Below are positions 17,697 through 25,906 of a stretch of DNA of 64,000 bases, piece by piece (position 1 is the first letter of the stretch; every line of letters starts with the position of its first letter). Source of the DNA: Micromonospora sp. FIMYZ51 (GTDB taxonomy: Bacteria; Actinomycetota; Actinomycetes; Mycobacteriales; Micromonosporaceae); NCBI RefSeq assembly GCF_038246755.1, contig NZ_CP134706.1, positions 4,774,001 to 4,838,000 of the forward strand, in the 5' to 3' direction. The position numbers were made by a program, and so were the translations under genes. The notes beneath the pieces were generated by a model. It had not been told where the DNA came from. It ran no database searches and worked only from the letters and a program-made list of their open reading frames with translations.

Positions 17697-18587
17697 CTAT
17701 CGGACTCGGGTCTGGTCTGGCGTGGCCGGTGTGACGGTGGCGGTGTGTTCTCGGTGGAGGATCAGGACGTAGGAGAACAGGCCGGGTCGGGGTCCGGTGA
17801 GGTGTTCGTGGGCGGCCAGTAGTTCGCCGGTGGTGGGGTTGATGAGCAGCGTGGTGGTGGAGTCGTCGGCGGTCACTTGGAAGGTGTGTCCGGTGCGTCC
17901 GGCGGGGTCTGTGCTGTCTCCGCGGTAGGTGATGCCGGGGATCGTGGCGAGGACGCGCAGGGTGGTGGCGCGGTCCTGGTGGTGGAGGTATTGGTTGGTG
18001 GCGAGTGCGGCGATGCCGGTGGCGACCAGTCGCGGGTAGGCGGCTTCTCCGGCGAGTTCGGGTGGGGCGAGCAGGGCGGTCAGGGTGTTCGGGTCGGTGG
18101 GCAGTGGTTCGGGTAGGTAGGGGCGCAGGGTGCCGGCGGGGTGTCGGGTGGTGGTGGGTCGGGCCTGGGTGAGCTGTGTGTGTTCGGCGGGGGTGGGTTG
18201 GTGGTGCAGGTGGGGCAGGTCGGGGGTTCGGCGGGTGATGTCGTGGCCGGAGCCGTTGGTGTGGTGGCGCCAGCGGCGTAGGTCGGTGCGGGTGATGGTG
18301 GTGGTGGCGCGGGCCCAGGTCTGGGTGTGGAGGTAGGTGTAGGGCAGGTCGTTGGGCTGGTCTGTGCGCAGTGTGCTGATGCTGTCGGCGAGGGTGTGCA
18401 GGCGTTGCCGTGCGGTGGGCTGCGGTGTGGTGTCCACCGTGCCGGGCGTGGGGCTGTCGGGTTGGGGTGCGGGCGGGTTCGCCGCAGGTGTGAGTGTGGG
18501 GTTGGGGGGTGTGCTGTGGCAGCCGGCGAGCAGGACGCCGCCGAGGGCGGCGGCGGCCACGCGGGCCGGCGCGGTCGATGTGGGCAC
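17697..18587 (-). CDS. lipoprotein, CU044_5270-like
   Basis: A 296-residue exported protein. The N-terminus PARVAAAALGGVLLAGCHST is a lipoprotein signal with lipobox LLAGC, the Cys being residue 23. A Pro/Thr-rich linker follows. The C-terminal part (VLATIPGITYRGDSTDPAGR, LLINPTTGELLAAHEHLTGP, FSYVLILH) matches the conserved end of actinomycete CU044_5270-type proteins, which are surface proteins often linked to sigma factors. The GTG at 18587 follows AAGGGA and begins the signal peptide; a much longer open frame upstream overlaps the GNAT gene and is not coding. Function unknown. Confidence 0.8.
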   Translation of the reverse strand: MPTSTAPARVAAAALGGVLLAGCHSTPPNPTLTPAANPPAPQPDSPTPGTVDTTPQPTARQRLHTLADSISTLRTDQPNDLPYTYLHTQTWARATTTITRTDLRRWRHHTNGSGHDITRRTPDLPHLHHQPTPAEHTQLTQARPTTTRHPAGTLRPYLPEPLPTDPNTLTALLAPPELAGEAAYPRLVATGIAALATNQYLHHQDRATTLRVLATIPGITYRGDSTDPAGRTGHTFQVTADDSTTTLLINPTTGELLAAHEHLTGPRPGLFSYVLILHREHTATVTPATPDQTRVR

Positions 18588-18673
18588 GGGGTTCCCTTGC
18601 TCTGGTGGTAGGACGCCGCAGGAGGGTCGGCGTGGTGGAGGCAGCCCTGCTCGCGGGCGGGCCGGTGGTTGGT

Positions 18674-19294
18674 TCAGTCGGCCGTGGTGAGTGGGACGGG
18701 TCGGCCGGCGCGGCGTAGCGGCCACAGCCGTGGGCTGCCGGGGGTGTGGAGGGGCAGTCCTGGGTGGTAGCCGTGTCTGGTCAGGAAGTCGCGTGTCCTG
18801 GTGGTGGTGACGACGGTGTCGATCGGGAGACCCTGGCGGTCGGCGAATCGGTGGTGGTGTTCGAGCAGCGCCTGGCCGATGCCGTGGCCGCGGGCGGTGG
18901 GGGTGACGTGCAGCCAGGCGAGCCAGTGGTGTGCGGCGGCGGAGCGGTACCGGCCGAGCAGGGCGTGCAGTCGTTGGAAGCGCAGGAGGGCGCGGTCGGG
19001 GGTGGTGTTGAGGTGGTGGCGGAACAGTGGGGGTGTGTGTGGTGTGGGGTGGTGGTGCCATACGGCGACGGCGCTCATATCGAGGGTGACGTCGACGGTG
19101 CCGGATTCGACGGCGTGGTCGATGTCCATGGCGAGCAGTGTGTGGAAGGTGGCGTGGCGTTCGGCGGGGTCGGGCAGGAGCCATGCGGCGACCGGGTCGG
19201 TGGTGGTGGCGTCGGTGAGCAGGGCGGCGATGGCGGCCACGTCGCTGGGCTGCGCGGGGCGGATCATCGGCGCAGCTGTGGTGGGGGCGTTCAC
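18674..19294 (-). CDS. GNAT family N-acetyltransferase
   Basis: A 206-residue acetyltransferase: MIRPAQPSDVAAIAALLTDA at the N-terminus, WLAWLHVTPTARGHGIGQAL with the acetyl-CoA pyrophosphate loop (RGHGIG), and a C-terminal FLTRHGYHPG strand. The GTG start at 19294 overlaps the stop of the next upstream GNAT gene by four bases (GTGA). It is paralogous to that gene, with the same spacing of WLLPDP and HHWLAW blocks, so the two arose by tandem duplication. The substrate is unknown. The adjacent APC permease suggests an amine or amino-acid substrate, which is inference. Confidence 0.87.
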   Translation of the reverse strand: MNAPTTAAPMIRPAQPSDVAAIAALLTDATTTDPVAAWLLPDPAERHATFHTLLAMDIDHAVESGTVDVTLDMSAVAVWHHHPTPHTPPLFRHHLNTTPDRALLRFQRLHALLGRYRSAAAHHWLAWLHVTPTARGHGIGQALLEHHHRFADRQGLPIDTVVTTTRTRDFLTRHGYHPGLPLHTPGSPRLWPLRRAGRPVPLTTAD

Positions 19295-19947
19295 AGTGAC
19301 CGCCGGCTGGTGCGGCCGGTGCGGGCGGGCGGGAACGCTGTGCGGCTGCCGGTGGGGGTGGTGGTGCCGCGCCACATGCGCCAGATGGTGGGTCCGCCTG
19401 CGGGCAGGGTGAGGGTGGGGCCGGTGGTGTAGCCGCGGCGCAGGTACAGCTGCCGGTTGCGCGGGTTGGTGGCTTCCAGGTAGGCGGGTAGGGCGAGGTG
19501 GTCGAGGTGGCGGTGGTGGTCGGTGAGTAGGGCGGCGCCGATGCCGTGGTTTTGGCGGGCGGGGTCGACGGCGATGTAGGCGAGGTAGTGGTGGGCTTCG
19601 GCGGGGTGGTAGGCGGCGAGTATCTGTTCGAGCAGCATGAACCGTTCGGCGTGGATGCCGGCGATGGCTTCGAGTTGTTTGTCGCGGGTGCGCGGGCGGG
19701 CGGGGGTGGGGTGCAGGCGGGGGTACCAGATGGCGGCGGCGGACTGGTCGCTAGTGGTGTAGACCTTGCCGTGGGTGAGGGCGTGGTCGAATGCGTCGGC
19801 GAAGTAGCGGTAGTAGACGCTGCGTCGGCCGTCGGGGTCGGGTACGAGCCAGTCGGCGACGGGTCCGTGGTGGAAGGCTTCGGCGAGGACGGCGATCAGG
19901 GGGCCGGCGTCGGTGGCGGTCGCGGGTCGGACGGTGACGGTGGTCAA
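19291..19947 (-). CDS. GNAT family N-acetyltransferase
   Basis: A 218-residue acetyltransferase. VTVRPATATDAGPLIAVLAE opens the domain, and HYLAYIAVDPARQNHGIGAA carries the acetyl-CoA motif (Q/RxxGxG/A). AYLEATNPRNRQLYLRRGY is the classical C-terminal motif. The TTG at 19947 is preferred because AAGGAG stands ahead of it; the frame is open further but would run into the permease gene. It is tandem with a paralogous GNAT gene (GTGA overlap) and 16 bases downstream of an APC permease, so all three are probably co-transcribed. Confidence 0.88.
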   Translation of the reverse strand: MTTVTVRPATATDAGPLIAVLAEAFHHGPVADWLVPDPDGRRSVYYRYFADAFDHALTHGKVYTTSDQSAAAIWYPRLHPTPARPRTRDKQLEAIAGIHAERFMLLEQILAAYHPAEAHHYLAYIAVDPARQNHGIGAALLTDHHRHLDHLALPAYLEATNPRNRQLYLRRGYTTGPTLTLPAGGPTIWRMWRGTTTPTGSRTAFPPARTGRTSRRSL

Positions 19948-19963
19948 GGCTGCGGCTCCTTGC

Positions 19964-21457
19964 TCAGGCGGGTTGGCGGGTGGGGTCGGGAGTGCGGGCG
20001 CGTCGGGTGGCGCTGTCGGCGCCGAGGCCAATCGAGGCGTAGGCGAGTGGGTGGGTGGTGCGCAGAATCAGCGCCCAGGCGATGCCGGCGAGTGCGGCGG
20101 CGGCGTAGGCGGCGGGCAATGCCCAGCGCAGTGGTGAGTCGGGGGTGACGCCGAGGAGGGTGGCGAACTCGCGCAGAGTGGCGGTGAGGATTCCGCCGAG
20201 CGCGAGCGTGGCGATGCCGGGCGCGATGAGGGTGTGCCACAGGCTGTCGGTGCGGGTGCTGCGCCGGTAATAGGCGACGACGGCGGCGGAGGTGACGGTC
20301 ATGAGGATGAGGACGCCGAGGCCGCCGGTGACGGTGACCCAGAAGAACAGGTACACGATCGGGTCGGCGCCAGCGGCGGCGTAGCCGGTGATGACGGCGA
20401 GGGCGAGGCCGCTCTGGGTGAGGGAGCCGATTTTCGGGGCGCCGGTGCGGCGGCTGGTGTTACCGAACACCGCCGGTAGCACGCCTTCGCGGCCGAGGGC
20501 GAACAGGTAGCGGGCCACCGTGTGGTGAAACGACAGGATCGCGGCGAACAGTGAGGTGATGAACAGGATGCGGGCGATGGTGATGATGCTGTCGGCCAGG
20601 TGCGGCGACACCAGGTGGAAGATCAGGTCGGTGCCGTCCGTACGTGCTGCGGCCACGATGTTGTGCGGGCCGGTGGCGACGGACATCGCCCACGCCGACA
20701 GCCCGTACAGGATGCCGGTGACCGCGACCGCGATGTAGGTGGCGCGGGCCACGGTCCGCCGTGGATCCTTGGTTTCTTCGCTGAACACGACGGTGGCTTC
20801 GAAGCCGACGAAGCCGGTGATCGCGGTGACCAGCGCGGCGCCGATACCGGCGGCGAGGATGTGTGACGGGGCGAGGGTGTCGAGGCGGACCTGCCCGTCG
20901 GCGGGATGGGTCAGCATGACCGTGTCGAACAGCAGCGCGACGGCGCATTCGGTGACGAGCACGACGGCCAGGACGCGTCCGTTGATGTCGATGCGCGCCA
21001 CCCCGAGACCTGCGACCACGGTCCAGATGGCGAGGGCGCACACCCACCAAGGCAGGGGCCAGCCGTAGCGGTCGTTGAGGAACTGGGCAGTGACGGCGCC
21101 GGCTCCGCCGTAGAGGCCGACATGCATCGCGCTGTACGCCACCAGCGCGACCATCGCCGCGCCGACGCCGGCCGGACGACCCAGGCCGTGGGTGACGTAG
21201 GTGTAGAAGGCGCCGGCGTTGACGATCCGCCGCGACATGGCGACGTAGCCGACCGAGAACAGCGCGAGCACGGCGGCGACGAGCAGGTACGCCACGGGGA
21301 TGCCGGTGACGCCGGTGACCGCGTAGCCGGTGGTGGCGCCACCGGCGATGACGGTGAACGGTGCGGCGGCGGCGATCACGAAGAACAGCACCGACACGGT
21401 GCCGAGCCGTCCTCGGGCCAGCACAGCGGACACGGTGTCGGGTCGGGTACGGGGCAT
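19964..21457 (-). CDS. APC family amino acid/amine permease
   Basis: About 497 residues with some twelve membrane helices. After a short cytoplasmic N-terminus comes LGTVSVLFFVIAAAAPFTVI, then AGAFYTYVTHGLGRPAGVGA and GFVGFEATVVFSEETKDPRR, the last being the helix 6 signature of the amino acid-polyamine-organocation superfamily. The ATG at 21457 follows GAGAGG; a longer frame to 21589 has no conserved content. It presumably imports an amino acid or amine in symport. It is followed by two GNAT genes that may acetylate the imported compound (inferred). Confidence 0.9.
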   Translation of the reverse strand: MPRTRPDTVSAVLARGRLGTVSVLFFVIAAAAPFTVIAGGATTGYAVTGVTGIPVAYLLVAAVLALFSVGYVAMSRRIVNAGAFYTYVTHGLGRPAGVGAAMVALVAYSAMHVGLYGGAGAVTAQFLNDRYGWPLPWWVCALAIWTVVAGLGVARIDINGRVLAVVLVTECAVALLFDTVMLTHPADGQVRLDTLAPSHILAAGIGAALVTAITGFVGFEATVVFSEETKDPRRTVARATYIAVAVTGILYGLSAWAMSVATGPHNIVAAARTDGTDLIFHLVSPHLADSIITIARILFITSLFAAILSFHHTVARYLFALGREGVLPAVFGNTSRRTGAPKIGSLTQSGLALAVITGYAAAGADPIVYLFFWVTVTGGLGVLILMTVTSAAVVAYYRRSTRTDSLWHTLIAPGIATLALGGILTATLREFATLLGVTPDSPLRWALPAAYAAAALAGIAWALILRTTHPLAYASIGLGADSATRRARTPDPTRQPA

Positions 21458-21509
21458 AGCGGTACCTCTCGCAAGCGGTGGGGATGGTGGATGGGGTGGC
21501 CCGGGCGGG

Positions 21510-22241
21510 TCAGGTACGGTGGGCCAGGACGCTGGCGTCGACGACGCTGCCAAGATCAGCGAACAGGGCGCGCAGCTGCGGATGAGCACGCTCGACCTGC
21601 CGGCGCAGGAACACGCGGGTCGTCGACGACGCGCCGTCGAGCAGCAGCGAATCCAGGTGGGTGTGGACCGCCAGACCGGCCAGCGTCACGTCGAAGTCGT
21701 TGAGCTGCTGCCCGGTACGCAGCGCGTGTGACAGCCGCGCCCACGACCAGGCGGCGGTGTTCGTGTCCGCCGGCACCCACACGGTGCGCTGCCACCACCA
21801 CCGGCCCTCGTGCTGCGGCGCGATCAGCCCGCCCTGCCACATGCGTGTCGCGACCTGCTCGTAGGCGGTGTTGGCCAGAAACATCAACCAGGTGCGGGTG
21901 GCGGTATGCCGGGACTCGGCGGCCAGCCGGTCCAGCACGAGATGCTGCAACCAGTCCCGCGGCGTCGACTGAGCGGTCACGCGAAGGTGCTGACCGACGA
22001 ACGTGACCCGCCCGTCCCAGCACAACTCGGCCAGCAACGCCGCCGCCAGACCGTGCGCCATCGCCGGATCGAACAGTCGAGGCCGACCGGACTGGTCGTC
22101 GTGGGCCAGGAAGAAGAACTCGTCGGCCAACCGCATGGTCTGCGCGACCCCGCGCACCGGCCGACTCGACCGCACCTGCGGCGGGTAGACGGGAACCGGC
22201 CGGGTGTCGTCGTCGGCGGCGCCAGGATGTGGGAAGTTCAC
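21510..22241 (-). CDS. GPP34 (GOLPH3/VPS74-like) family phosphoprotein
   Basis: A 243-residue all-helical protein with RLADEFFFLAHDDQSGRPRL and GLAAALLAELCWDGRVTFVG. These correspond to the LADEL.LL..d...G.... and GA.LaEL...GRi blocks of the GPP34 family. In eukaryotes the family binds phosphatidylinositol 4-phosphate on Golgi membranes; the many actinomycete copies have no settled function. The GTG start at 22241 overlaps the preceding gene stop as GTGA. It lies 52 bases upstream of the permease gene. Confidence 0.85.
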   Translation of the reverse strand: MNFPHPGAADDDTRPVPVYPPQVRSSRPVRGVAQTMRLADEFFFLAHDDQSGRPRLFDPAMAHGLAAALLAELCWDGRVTFVGQHLRVTAQSTPRDWLQHLVLDRLAAESRHTATRTWLMFLANTAYEQVATRMWQGGLIAPQHEGRWWWQRTVWVPADTNTAAWSWARLSHALRTGQQLNDFDVTLAGLAVHTHLDSLLLDGASSTTRVFLRRQVERAHPQLRALFADLGSVVDASVLAHRT

Positions 22242-22471
22242 CGCAGCGGGCCTTCCTCAATCGATCGGTCAACAGACAGCGGCAGGCCGAGCTGCCGCAG
22301 AAGGTCACGACCACCGCGGTGACGGGCCAGTTCCTCGAACGCCCACGCGTACTGCCCACACCCGTCGTCCCGACAGTGGAAACAGCTACGGTCGCCGCGA
22401 TGCGCAAGCACCGTGGCCCGCGCCGAAACGAACCGGTCGACGGGCCGGTCGCTTTCCTCGCTACCGGTCAC
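22238..22471 (-). CDS. small cysteine-containing hypothetical protein
   Basis: A 77-residue protein, VTGSEESDRPVDRFVSARAT, then GDRSCFHCRDDGCGQYAWAF. The C-x2-C-x4-C cluster could bind a metal but lacks a complete four-ligand set. Both ends are locked into GTGA overlaps: its GTG (22471) overlaps the stop of the preceding gene and its TGA overlaps the start of the GPP34 gene. That strongly supports it as a real, translationally coupled gene. No function is recognised. Confidence 0.6.
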   Translation of the reverse strand: MTGSEESDRPVDRFVSARATVLAHRGDRSCFHCRDDGCGQYAWAFEELARHRGGRDLLRQLGLPLSVDRSIEEGPLR

Positions 22472-22743
22472 GGCATACGGCAGTGCCGGTGCAACGCGGA
22501 GAGTCTGGCCCGTACCTCCATACACGGCGGATGCCGCTCGACATGCGGGTAGTCACACTCCGGCCGGTGGCCGAGCACCCAGATCCACTCCTCGCTCCGG
22601 TTCGGCAGATCACGCAGAGCAGCGACGGCCACCGCTACCGCCGTGCCGGGGGTCAGGTCACGGCCGTAGGACCAGTCGTTCGCCGCCAACCGCAGCACCG
22701 TGCCCACCGCCAGGTCAGGCACGGGTACGGGACTACGGTTCAT
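22468..22743 (-). CDS. hypothetical protein
   Basis: A 91-residue protein reading MNRSPVPVPDLAVGTVLRLA, NDWSYGRDLTPGTAV and EEWIWVLGHRPECDYPH, with a final RLSALHRHCRMP. The pattern VGTVLRLA..DWSYG..L.PG recalls small cytoplasmic proteins found in actinomycete gene trains of this type. It has no membrane segment. The ATG at 22743 overlaps the stop of the upstream small gene (ATGA) and its own stop overlaps the next gene (GTGA). Function unknown. Confidence 0.65.
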   Translation of the reverse strand: MNRSPVPVPDLAVGTVLRLAANDWSYGRDLTPGTAVAVAVAALRDLPNRSEEWIWVLGHRPECDYPHVERHPPCMEVRARLSALHRHCRMP

Positions 22744-22949
22744 GACCCCGCCCTCCCCCACCCTGCGACGCGGTAGCCGGCCGGGCGGCCGACGGCGGCA
22801 CACGCGACCGCACCGACCTGGTCAGCCATCGCCTCGACTCCTGCGGGGACGACGACTTCCACCCGGCAGCGCCCACGACCGCCGTCCCGCACCGGGACCC
22901 ACACACCCGGACGGCGTCGCGTCCGAGGGCGTAACGGCAGTACCCTCAC
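22740..22949 (-). CDS. small hypothetical protein, first of the coupled chain
   Basis: A 69-residue frame, MRVLPLRPRTRRRPGVWVPV, CRVEVVVPAGVEAMADQVGA and GRPAGYRVAGWGRAGS. The GTG at 22949 has GAGGTG about seven bases upstream. Its stop overlaps the next start as ATGA. It is Arg-rich at the start and otherwise featureless. Support is the coupling and frame; no family is recognised. Confidence 0.45.
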   Translation of the reverse strand: MRVLPLRPRTRRRPGVWVPVRDGGRGRCRVEVVVPAGVEAMADQVGAVACAAVGRPAGYRVAGWGRAGS

Positions 22950-23175
22950 CGTGCACCTCGACAGGATCCGCGATCAGCGTCGCCGCCGGGCCCTGTTGAT
23001 CCTCGACCCGGGTGGTCCTGCTGCCGGAGGAAGCGCAACCGAAAGGATTGAACGGCCGATCATCGGCCGGCACGAACCACTTCACGCCGGCGCACCCTCC
23101 CCTCACCTGACACCCGCCAGTGACGAATAGCTCCTCGCGAATCAACAATCACGCAACCCGCGAGAATCGGGAATG

Positions 23176-23218
23176 CCGACCTACGGACCGACCTCACGTA
23201 CCGACTTACGGTCCGACC
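23176..23218. promoter_or_regulatory. two direct copies of an 18-bp site upstream of HTH/creatininase operon
   Basis: CCGACCTACGGACCGACC (23176-23193) and CCGACTTACGGTCCGACC (23201-23218) differ at two positions and start 25 bases apart. A third copy, CCGACCTGCGGTCCGACC reversed, lies at 39203-39220 upstream of a truncated copy of the same HTH gene. Retention at both loci suggests an operator for this regulator. Confidence 0.5.
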
Positions 23219-23423
23219 AGCACGTAACCAGCCAACACGACAGCTATTCGGATTCGTCAGAACCGTCAGCCCGGTTGGTGGGGTTACATTGAACGCATCC
23301 GACCGGCGGAACACCGCCGACCGAACATGAGCGACCCACGGCGGGAATCCGAACAGGACCTTCCCCGTCTACCGCAGCTACACCTCGGCTACCACTCGGG
23401 ATGGAACTCGGAGGGAGGTCTCG

Positions 23424-24692
23424 ATGCCGCGCCACCCCGACACCGTCGTCACTCCCAACGCGCTGCTGGCCGCAGCACGGCATCGGCGGCACTCGCCGCG
23501 ACGTCCCGGTCAACACCTGTCCCGAGCAGAGTTGGCCGACGCCGTCAACGCCGCCCTCGACCGCCTCTACCCCGCACGAAGCCTCACCGCCCACTACGTC
23601 GACCACCGCTGGGTCGGCAAACTCGAACGCGGCGAGCACCGCTGGCCCAGCCGCGAACGCCGCAACGCCTTACGCCAAGTCCTCGGCGCCGCCACAGATG
23701 CCGACCTCGGCCTCTATAACCCACGACGTACGCCTTACGCCCCTCCACTCCCCCAGCTACCGGATCAGATTGCTACCGTCCGAGCGATAGGCAGACACGT
23801 CGACGACGCACTCCTCCACGGCGATCCACAGGCCTGGCAACGAGCACTCGATCACCTGACCGCCCAGCCCACCCGAACCTGGCCCCAGCTCGGCGTTCGC
23901 GTACAGCAACATCTCGACATCCTCGACCGTCTTCAGCGCGACGGCACCCGCCCGCACCTCGCACGTATCGACGCCCAACTGTCAGAATTCATGAGCTGGA
24001 TCGCTGACAACACCACCACCTCAACCGACGGTGCCAGGTGGCTCGACCGATCGCACCAACGAGCAACAGAAGCTAACGACCAGCCACTGACCGCCTACGC
24101 CTTCATGCGACAAAGCCAGCGCGCCCTCGACAACGGCGACATCCGCACCGCGATCGTCCTGTCACGCCGGTCCTTGTCATCCGGCCCGGTGCCCGCCCGC
24201 ACCCGCACGCTATGCCTCACCCGCGTGGCCGAGGCTTTGGCGGCCAGCGGCAACGACGAAGACACCTTCACCGCGATCACGACCGCCCGCCGCGAACTAC
24301 TCAACACCACCACCATCGACGCCGACGACGACCAGTTCGCCCGGCACTGCGACCCGCACTACGTTGCCGCAGTCGACGCTCGCTGCCGGCTCCTGCTCGG
24401 CGACCCGTCCTCCGCCGCCACGATCCTCACCGAACTCCTCAACGACCAAGCCCTCATCACCTTGATCGACACCGGACTCTGGCACGCCCACCTTGCCGAG
24501 TGCTACCTGCACCAAGACCCTGAACGCGCGGCAGACCACGCCACGGCCGCGCTGCGACTCGCGGACGAAACCGCGTCCTACCGCGTCATCCGCGCCACCC
24601 AACCAGTCGCGGTAGCGCTACGCCGCCACAAAGCCCTGCCCGCGGTACGGATCTTCATCGACAGGTACCGCACCGCAGTGACAGCCCAGTGA
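23424..24692 (+). CDS. HTH regulator with TPR-like C-terminal region
   Basis: A 422-residue protein. The N-terminus MPRHPDTVVTPNALLAAARH runs into an XRE-like helix-turn-helix (LSRAELADAVNAALDRLYPA, LTAHYVDHRWVGKLERGEHR). The remaining 300 residues are helical with a regular pattern (AYAFMRQSQRALDNGDIRTA, ARTRTLCLTRVAEALAASG), as in TPR-containing actinomycete regulators. It precedes a creatininase-family gene by 12 bases, a recurrent actinomycete pair. Two decayed copies of its start lie elsewhere in the window (25465 and 39092). Candidate operator repeats lie 206-248 bases upstream. Confidence 0.85.
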   Translation: MPRHPDTVVTPNALLAAARHRRHSPRRPGQHLSRAELADAVNAALDRLYPARSLTAHYVDHRWVGKLERGEHRWPSRERRNALRQVLGAATDADLGLYNPRRTPYAPPLPQLPDQIATVRAIGRHVDDALLHGDPQAWQRALDHLTAQPTRTWPQLGVRVQQHLDILDRLQRDGTRPHLARIDAQLSEFMSWIADNTTTSTDGARWLDRSHQRATEANDQPLTAYAFMRQSQRALDNGDIRTAIVLSRRSLSSGPVPARTRTLCLTRVAEALAASGNDEDTFTAITTARRELLNTTTIDADDDQFARHCDPHYVAAVDARCRLLLGDPSSAATILTELLNDQALITLIDTGLWHAHLAECYLHQDPERAADHATAALRLADETASYRVIRATQPVAVALRRHKALPAVRIFIDRYRTAVTAQ

Positions 24693-24704
24693 CAAGATGA
24701 CCGA

Positions 24705-25421
24705 ATGGACCTGCTTCCGACCACCACAAGCACCGACGTCGCCTCCCGCACACCGGAGGTAGCGGTTCTCCCCGTCGGCAGCTTCGAGCAGCACGGTTCA
24801 TTCCTGCCGCTGACCACCGACACGATCGTCGCCACGGCCATCTCCGCAGCCATCGCGCGACGGCACAATGTCCTGCTCCTACCGCCGATCACGCTGTCGT
24901 GCTCACACGAACACGCCGCCTGGCCCGGCACCGTCAGCATCACCCACCAGACCCTCACCGCAATCATCGAGGACACCCGGGCCTCACTCGCCGCGAGCGG
25001 AATCACCCGCCTGGCCATCGTCAACGGCCACGGCGGCAACTACGTGCTCTCCAACATCGTGCAGACCGCCAACGCCGTCACCCCGGGCTCGATGACCCTG
25101 TTCCCCACCCGAGAGGACTGGCACAAAGCCCGACAGGACGCACGCCTGGACAGCGATGCGCACCACGACATGCACGCCGGTGAACTGGAGGTATCCATCC
25201 TGCTGCACGTCCAGCCACACGCCGTCAGCGACGACTTCACCGACGGCGACCACGCCGCAGACAACCGTCCAATGCTGCTCGTCCACGGCATGAGCGCGTA
25301 CACAAAAACGGGCGTCATCGGCCGGCCCTCAGCAGGCACAGCAACCAAAGGCCATGATTTACTTATGAGCCTCGCGCAGTCGTTCGACGATCACCTCGCC
25401 ATTCTGCTACGAAAGCATTAA
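24705..25421 (+). CDS. creatininase family protein
   Basis: A 238-residue amidohydrolase-like protein with the creatininase metal site. PVGSFEQHGSFLPLTTDT supplies Glu28, His30 and Asp39; IVNGHGGNYVLSNIV supplies the next His; HDMHAGELEVSILL supplies the Glu. Known members hydrolyse cyclic amides such as creatinine or act in cofactor biosynthesis (MftE-like peptidases). The substrate here is unknown. It is co-transcribed with the upstream HTH regulator, twelve bases apart. Confidence 0.88.
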   Translation: MDLLPTTTSTDVASRTPEVAVLPVGSFEQHGSFLPLTTDTIVATAISAAIARRHNVLLLPPITLSCSHEHAAWPGTVSITHQTLTAIIEDTRASLAASGITRLAIVNGHGGNYVLSNIVQTANAVTPGSMTLFPTREDWHKARQDARLDSDAHHDMHAGELEVSILLHVQPHAVSDDFTDGDHAADNRPMLLVHGMSAYTKTGVIGRPSAGTATKGHDLLMSLAQSFDDHLAILLRKH

Positions 25422-25906
25422 CGCGAACACGTTCAATCAGACCCGCCTGTGCTGGGAGCCCAGGATGCCGCGGCACCCCGACACCGTCATCACCCCCACC
25501 GGCACGACCGTCAACGCCTCGACCAGACTCGGCCGGGATAAGGCAGGCAGCGACACTCCAACATGATCCGCGTGCACGGCGAGCACACCGATCAGCGTTG
25601 ATGTTCCCAACGGGCGTGGTCCTCGGATGATCTTTCGGCTTCGACACCTGGATGTTCACCGAAAGACCGCGCCCGGCCTACCACCATGATCAGGAGCGTC
25701 CGCCCCAAAACACCCACGACGGGCATATCGCTACCTTGCCTGAGCCCTGAGCTAACGACGGTTCAGGGTTGAAACGCCCTGTCGTTCCTCGATGATTGGC
25801 CATCCAGCGTTTCCTGTTTCCTCTTTGGCGCCGGAAGGGCTAGAGCCTTGCGAACGGCCGGCAGCGATGCCACCCTACGACTTGCCTGAAAGGGGAATCG
25901 GAGTCC
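25422..25906. other. intergenic region with a stub of the MPRHPDT regulator gene
   Basis: At 25465 GGATGCCGCGGCACCCCGAC begins a short frame, MPRHPDTVITPTGTTVNAST, that copies the first twelve codons of the regulator at 23424 and then diverges. No further gene is supported up to the TIR gene. Confidence 0.5.

Noticed and set aside
18588..19184. Upstream extension of the lipoprotein frame
   Set aside because: It is an Arg/His/Pro-rich shadow of the GNAT gene. The lipoprotein signal peptide begins at 18587.
22822..23148. Minus-strand open frame of 108 codons beginning MLIREELFVTGG or, later, a GTG giving VKWFVPADDRPFNPFG
   Set aside because: It overlaps the small gene at 22740-22949 by 128 bases in another frame, and its C-terminal half is Arg/Gly/Pro-rich as in non-coding GC-rich DNA. 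The part before 22950 could be a gene but I cannot support its end.
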